Below are positions 57,039-64,000 of a DNA stretch of 64,000 nt, piece by piece; the first letter of the stretch is position 1, and each line of letters opens with the position of its first letter. The stretch lies in assembly GCA_015039465.1 (NCBI GenBank), contig MU130625.1, positions 159,490 through 223,489 on the forward strand. The letters run 5' to 3'. Both the position numbers and the translations under genes were made by a program. The DNA is from Phlegmacium glaucopus. Lineage: Eukaryota; Basidiomycota; Agaricomycetes; Agaricales; Cortinariaceae. The notes under the pieces were generated by a model, which was given only the letters and a program-made list of their open reading frames with translations, ran no database searches and was not told the DNA's origin.

Positions 57039-60000
57039 ATTTTGAGATCTGGTAGAATTGAAAGTATTTGAGGCATTTGCAAAGGACCAGCCTTTGCCAC
57101 CATCGCAGTGGTCAAGATTCAAATCGGCAGATTACTAATCTCCGCTTTAATTATCTTCTTTGGGATTTCGCGGACTACAAAAACCGACGGCGATCAGAAC
57201 AACTTGGGAACAATCACAAAATAACATAAAAAACATATGACATAATATTAACAAACTGATCCTTACTCACGGACAAACACGGCGATCACCATTTGATCAT
57301 GATCAATTATTCACAGCAACATGCTCGTAACACGTCTTTCTACCTTTTTTGACTTTGACTTTTTGTTTGTTGCCTTGAGTATCCTAGGATTCCTACGTAC
57401 ATAATGGCGTAAAACGCTCGCCGATTCAGTTGCTCATCGCCGTTTTATCCCATACTTCCCTACAATTTCGTTAACCTCCAACTTCCCCACATTCCATTCG
57501 GAACCATTTCTAAACCAGACCAAGATTCCCATAATTGATTCCATTGGCAGTTGTGTCCCAACCAATCTTTCAATTACCAGACTCTCGGATAGAATATCAA
57601 ACAAAACTTTTATCTAGTAAAGTATTCCTCAAGTAAGTAAGCATCTTTCAAGGTGGTATCCACAGAACTGTACATAAACAAACAGTCAAGCACTCTGGCA
57701 AGGCCCAGACGTCCGCAGTACATCCTCTCTCTTAGCCTACCACAGTATTGGTTTACAGTTCAACTCCGCGACGACTTCCGCTCGTAATCATGCATCAACG
57801 GTGAGTGGAATCAGACCATTTGGAATATCCAGCAGGCTTCAACACCCAACTCCGCGATGACTTCCACTCGTAATCTTCGGCCAAACGGTGAGGGGCTGGT
57901 ATTTGATGACTTGTGGCAATTTGATTGATAGTATGCGCAACAATCCGAGGTCTGGGCTATCAATGAAATTTTGAATGTGTATGGCTACCTAGAACGGTGA
58001 CGATGGGCAGGGATCCCTAAGTATATAAAAGAGGCTCCAGAACTTGAGTCTAGAGGTCAGCGGAGTTCAAGTTCGGTCCTCAGTCCGGGCGCGTTCAGTG
58101 GCTTGAGCCTGGTGCATGTGCGCTTTTCTGGGTGCCTGTATTAGTGTTTCAGTTGGATTCAGAGCATAGTTGCTGGTTGGTTAAGTGCTGGTTGGTCGGG
58201 TGGACAATGAATTCGAAGAAGGTTTGTGTGTATAACCTTGTGGCGTAACCGTGGGTATCAAGTCAAGTTGAAATTGTAGTGTACACTGTAGGATTAGTCC
58301 TTCCAATAATAAATGCCAGAATTTGTAATAAAATGGGTCATGGCACGTATACGGCTAGACCAACTCACTAATTAATTAGTTATTTATCGTTCAAGTTCAC
58401 CTTATGATTCGGATGGGGTAAAGCCAACTTGGTTAAACGGAATGATCGGTTGAGCGCCTACGGCAACTGGTCTAAACAACCTGAGATCCGGTTGAAGAAA
58501 TCATGAAACCCAATAGTAGTTGGGTCAAACACTGCTGGCTACAGCGCGAATGATCTCAAGGCCCGCTTCCAAAAATTTGTAACTTATTATAGAACAGCCC
58601 GAAGTAACATAAAAGCCGTAAAACGAATGACATTGGCGCGAGCGTGAGCGCTCAACACCCTTCATCTTTTACCGACTTCAGGGATTAAGTAATTAACGTA
58701 CCGATATTCCGTGTGGGTAAAGTAGTGAGCAGATTGTATTTAGACAAAATGTCCTTCTTGAGGATCTTTTTCCAAACAATTGGATCTACTCGTTACAAAT
58801 GAGGAAGGGAAGTGTCTTGTTGAAAGGCTGCCAATGGCAATCTAGAAACTTCCTTGAAGGTTTGAACTTTAAAAAACGTTTATACATAAATGAATAATGA
58901 ACATTAATGAATTCGATTATCTTTGAATACATTCCTCCTTGATCACGATGGTACATGCACTATCCATACTGCACCTGCAGCTCTATGTATCGATCGCTGA
59001 GGCCATTCAAAGTTTCTTCCAGACCTCGGAAGTTCCGGAACTCCATAAGTAAAAAGTACATATATATACCACGCGTTCACCTCATGTTTCTGGATGGATG
59101 AGATTTTGATTCCACAAGTCAGGCTCTTACACCCCCTTACCCCACGTCATCATGATTTGTGCCAGTTAACTGTCGACCGTCGACAGGCAATGATAACGAT
59201 ATGTGTGTGGACGGATGTCAAAACGGTTTAAATTGACAAGGACTTTTGGCATTGAACACATTAAGACATTGATCGCCGTGTCCGTTCCTCTCCTTGTGAT
59301 GCTTAGTAAAAAAGCAAGAGGTTGTGTGAAATGTTGACACTTTCGATGATGTTATGCCGCTCATGCCGCTTTCGTGTGGACGTCATGGTGAATACCGTGT
59401 GAATGACGATCATGAGTGTAACAATATTTAATAACAACGTTTGCACAAATGTCTACATGGGTATTACTGCCAACTTCATCGATCGAAAACTGGCCAATCA
59501 TCGGGTTTTAACTCCGCACCATGAGGATCCTTTCATTCTAAAAAATTTAATTTCATGCAATTTTTTTTTTAGATACCTACTGTAAATCCTGTAATCATTT
59601 TTTGGCATTGCAGACTTCTAGTGCAGTAGTATTTTAAACATTCACACGAACATTCGATTTTTACTGACTGTGATGTATATGTGCCTTTTTTTTGCCCCCT
59701 CGGTATCGATTATGACCATGATGATGCGACGCGACACAACGCGGGTTAAACTCATTATCATAATTCTATGAGCCGGTCCGTTAAAAGTACGGCTGTGCAT
59801 TTCGGAATTTCAGGAATTAGAATGTCATAATCCTATCTAGAACTTGTATTCAAATAAGTAATAATAACTTTTGACGGCGAGGTGATCCATGGTCCGTGGA
59901 TTCAGGTAGGTAGGCAGTGATCCATGACGACCCCGCGGTTTAGAATATATTTATCCTTTGTTTCTAAATTTGGTTATCTGTCAAGTTACAATTAGTGGAT

Positions 60001-63000
60001 GGAATGACCTTTAGGAGACGGAGATGGAGATGGAGATAAAAAAGATGGATAGAGAGAAGTTAGATTGATCATGCAATCGTGATAAAAATGATATGTTTCA
60101 AGTTGTAACCTGTCGTCGGTTCTTGAAGATAGATGTGTGATTGACAATCTAAGGTGCGCCCCACATGGATAGTGCTGTGTTTTATTTTCGGAACGTTTCA
60201 GCCGACTCTCCTGTGCGCCTCCTTCCATTTTTTGACCTTCATAGTTAATATACAAACGGATGGGTCGGAACAAGAAAAAATATGCAGTGTGAGGCACTGG
60301 GGATAGGGGATCGACAAACCATGATATATACTTAAGTAGAATACTACTATCAGCGTTGATGATCGATGGTGGCTGATGATCAACGAGACACTAACTCAGT
60401 TATTATACTTCTAGATCCGAGCTCTCAATAAGAATCGATTATTAGGCAGTGGCATCTGCAATAGCGGCCGTTGCTACTAGGAAAAAGAAGGCAAGAAGAA
60501 TTCTCGTTCAAACCACAAACGACATCGAGTTGTAACTGACATTAAAATTGGAGAGAGAAGCAAGGTGTTGGTGATATCTTAGGAAGGGGGAATTAATTTT
60601 CCGTGTATGAAAGACAGGTATGTCTTGTTACCTTTTTTTTTCTCTTACTTTCTTGATTGTGATGAGAAGAGTGTGCGATGGAACGGCTTGTTAAGCCCGC
60701 GAGGAACTTGCCGAGCGATCAAGGCGACCCTATGCAGGTTTCCGGCTCATCGGGAGAAGTGCCCGAACTCCTCGTGTTTGTGTATATATGGCAAGGCTCA
60801 AGAGGAAGTAGCCGATCTGTCTAATCAGAGGATATAGATTATTACCACCTATTGACTGCATCATTCATATGGCTGTTTGCAACACAGTCGTCGGAGAACT
60901 ACAGGTCCTAGAGATATCATTTTTGTGTTATAAAATCCAATTAATGAATATATCAAGGGAGAATTATGGTTTGGTTAAGGACCGTATCCTATGACTCTTG
61001 TGGTAATGTTAAAGTGAAATTAAGAAAAATTAAAACAAATACAAAACACCCGGTTCTAAAAGACAAAAAATAATATGGTCGCGTGTGACGAAATGTGACC
61101 TGCTGCTAACTCACAACCTTGATGAAAGGCTCGAAAGAGTATTGGCATCTGCCTCAGATGAATCAACAAACAAAGACGCGTTCATCTATTCAAATCTGTC
61201 TGCTTTTGTCGTTACGCATGTGCACATGCCAACAAACTGCCATGGGGTGGAGTTCTTGCGCAGTCTGGCTTCTATCGAAGGCATTTTGATGATGCAGTAC
61301 GCTGACGTCAAATAGTTTGAGGTATCTCCCCTTCCTATGAATCGCGTGTACGATGTTGTTCGTTTGAGGTGGTGACGCGATAGGAACCCAGGACGGTGGC
61401 CACCACGGCAATGCTCGTAACTGATTGGTGATATCCTACCAAGGCGGAGTCTACTCTGGGAATGACCAGACTATTTGCAGCGTTGAGTGCAGAGTGCATT
61501 TCAAAAGCATGGCCGATCTCAATTTAACAACGAGTTCTCTGTCCTCCTTTCCCTATCCAACAACTCTAGTGAGCTTTCTTCAATCTCCGACATGCCAAGT
61601 TTCCAGCCATCGAGTCGAGTCCTATTCGGTCCTCATCCTACAAGTTCCTTAAATCGGCTTATAAATACACCCATTCATATATGCGACGGGGTCGCTCGTT
61701 AACTTGATCATGATCTGATGCATCATTCCGCGATTATGGCCTTTAGCAAGGGGGGGACAAGGATATTTGAAATTTTAATCCCACAGGGTCTGGTGCGTTC
61801 CTGTCTAAGTTGTTGCGTGCATCCTTAATGGAGGAATTCTATAGTAAACTGCACCTGATTTGCTTGTCGATGTCCATGTATAACACATGTACGTAGGAAG
61901 AGGCAGGGGCCGCGAAGTTAGTGTTCAACCCTGATCATCATGGCCAACTGCTTAGCCTGTGCGTTGCCAAAGAGTCATTTCTTGTTGGTAAGCATCAAGT
62001 CGTGCCGACATTGCTCTGGTTGTGTATCCATTAGGTGTATCGTGCACAATCTGTGATATTCCCTCTTGGCGGTTCACGAGACCAAGAACGTCAGTGGCGC
62101 TGGCGCAGCAGTCACCACTCCCACGACTTCAAGAATTGCATCCGTTTGCAGCTCTTCACAGAATCGCGGGAGGAACTGTCGTCGTGTTGACTTGGTCGTA
62201 TAATGCGAGCTTGTGTGCACTGGTTGCACAAAAGTTTCTTCCACAGGCAAAGTTATCTAAACTATTTGGTGGAGTTTTTCATGTCGAAGCCGTGAAGCTA
62301 ATGCTTTTTTTTGCGTTTTTTCCCTGCAGGGTTTGATTAAAGCTCACCAAGTAAAATTTATACTGTCGTCCTCAGTGTTACATTAAATTTAAAATCGTCA
62401 GATGGCTTTCGGAATACTCGTGGGATCTTAGGAGTTTTCACCACCTTCGTCGGGCAACGAAGAAGGGGGCCATGAACATATTCCACCGGTTCAGGTTCGG
62501 CCCCAGTCAGGACGTTCTTCCTGACTTCGGTTAATTTCTAAGCGCTTCAAAGAGTCTCCATCTTCCCACCCATGGGTTTGGATCATCGCCTTACCGTAAC
62601 TTCCTCTTACCAAACAGGGTTCGTAATCTCTTACATGCACGATCCTCGCCCTTCTTTGGATAGCACATATGCCGTACTTCTTGTCATTTTAACTTGAAAG
62701 GAATTTCGGATTCGTGTTTATGCGAATAGGGCCATCTTCCAGCCAGGCCCCCTTCGAGTCGGAGAACGCGCTGGTCCAGGTGAACAGAATGCTGTCGGCA
62801 GACACTCGACGAACTTCCAGAAGAGGCTTTGAACCCCCTTTTGTACGATTAATCAGGCGATACTTTCCGGGAAGGGAGGGAAATCACAGCAGGGTTGTCG
62901 TTGTGTTCAAATTCTGCTTATGGATGTGATGTAAGTTGAAGTTGCCGATATTCAGGGATTTACTTATAATATTACATCGCCGTTGCTGTTCCAGATGCGT

Positions 63001-64000
63001 CAGTTGTCGTCTCTCGACTTCCACTCTGGTTGACAATCATGCTCCATGATATTCAGTACGGGATTAAGCAGAACTGGTCGCCAACGACAATTGTCTGCAA
63101 CCTCGGCCGTTGAGTTCAATCGCTTGGTTGCATTTATATAGGCATCAACATCGACTGGAATCGGGTGTATCGAAGCTGTCGATATCTATGTCCTTCTAGG
63201 ATCCCGTTGAAGATTCGGCATCCTGTCAGCCTTCAACGCATGTTGGGGTGGTCTTTATTTTTTGGGGTTCCGTCACATCTTTGGTCTATCCCCTCTTGTA
63301 AACGAGCCTTCAACACACCCAGTGGGCTTAGAGGTCCTGTGATTCGAAGAGATGTTGAGCTCGAGTAACCCTTGGAGTTAGTTTAGCATCTCCAAGAAAC
63401 CAGGTACTTCCGGAATTGAAATGTTTTTCTCAGGCTATCGACGTAAACTTGAGGACGTCTGGTTTGCCCCGTCCTTGAACTTTGAAGCAGGTGAGTCGTT
63501 TGCTTCAAAACGATTTACTCGTCCGTAATCCACATTGCATGCAAGAGCATTAGAATGGACGGCTGTGGAATTTCGCCATTTGCCCTGAACCGCCAACCTC
63601 CTGGGTCAGATGTTGAGGTAATTCTCGATACGTTCGTTCCCTGCTCTGCCCACTCGTTGGCCAATATAAATCAAGGTGAGTCTAATTAAAAAAAATATCG
63701 AAGAGGCTATAGTGTTATCAACTCGTATTACATAGCGAATTCAATTCTGGCATCCGCAGGTTGAATTCTCGAGCAACAGCTTATAGTTCACTTCACTTCT
63801 TTCGTTCATAAATAATTGAATGTGTCGGCGGAGAATACGCTATGGCGTGTCATTGGTTGACTGACATAATCTAGCCCTCCTTTTCTTTGTTCTATTTATT
63901 GAAAATCTGTATTAGGTTTCCAGGAACCCGTATACAAACCTTCTCTGAGGGCTCTAGCCTCTCATCTTCAAGCTTGTACTCTTTTTCTCCGCCTGCCACC
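57039..64000. other. 7 kb region without recognisable genes
   Basis: No frame longer than about 105 codons and no family match on either strand. Present are a diverged direct repeat (57759-57804 and 57847-57892, CAACTCCGCGATGACTTCC), a TATA box at 58022 followed by a possible short transcript, and assorted short frames (60607-60837, 61085-61315 and 62022-62336 plus) that I cannot support. It could hold noncoding RNA, degraded genes or regulatory DNA. Confidence 0.5.
58022..58030 (+). promoter_or_regulatory. TATA box candidate
   Basis: TATATAAAA in AGTATATAAAAGAGGC is a strong TATA-type core. It is followed about 290 bp later by an AATAATAAATG stretch resembling a polyadenylation region. Only a 13-codon frame (58207-58248) lies between. 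It may be the promoter of a noncoding transcript or an LTR relic. Confidence 0.35.

Noticed and set aside
1..64000. CRISPR arrays, operons, rRNA genes
   Set aside because: No regularly spaced repeats with unique spacers, no prokaryotic gene layout and no rRNA sequence were seen. The window is fungal.

Overview
The window looks like a transposon-rich chromosome segment from a mushroom-forming basidiomycete (Agaricomycetes). The evidence is three-fold: short introns of about 52-102 bp with CTNAC-type branch sites; an F-box protein and an amidohydrolase of types familiar from Agaricomycete genomes; and an RT-RNaseH-tyrosine recombinase retroelement of the kind common in that class. Species cannot be read from the sequence. 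There is an assembly gap of 807 N at 11256-12062.

Layout. Positions 1-14900 are repeats: pieces of LTRs, a dispersed 1.4 kb repeat here called family R, hAT-like palindromic MITEs with 8-bp target duplications, a long noncoding repeat (family S), a Helitron-like helicase remnant, and one small spliced gene fragment. Positions 14905-21271 are a 5'-truncated Ty3/gypsy chromovirus (element A), whose RT is split by a 1.67 kb palindromic element. Positions 21860-43990 are a nested stack. A tyrosine-recombinase (YR) retroelement on the minus strand is split inside its RT gene by a complete LTR-to-LTR chromovirus (element B, 25433-41717, perfect 5-bp target duplication). Element B is itself interrupted by family R repeats, two LTR-like family T elements, solo LTRs, a Tad1-like LINE and hAT-like MITEs. 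Positions 43990-45730 are further noncoding repeats.

From about 45.7 kb the sequence changes to ordinary host DNA with two well-supported spliced minus-strand genes: an amidohydrolase-superfamily enzyme (47001-48846, six exons including a 10-nt exon) and a large F-box protein (53919-57038, six exons). I find no recognisable gene in 48.9-53.9 kb or 57.1-64.0 kb.

Most interesting biology. Elements A and B both carry an extra reading frame downstream of the pol position, with CCHC zinc knuckles and an acidic tail. Element B has in addition a BTB/POZ-like frame between that ORF and its 3' LTR. Element B also shows a Tf1-type self-priming signature: 13 nt next to the 5' LTR are complementary to the predicted 5' end of its own transcript. 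Nearly all element genes are decayed, often by CGA-to-TGA or TGG-to-TGA type changes.
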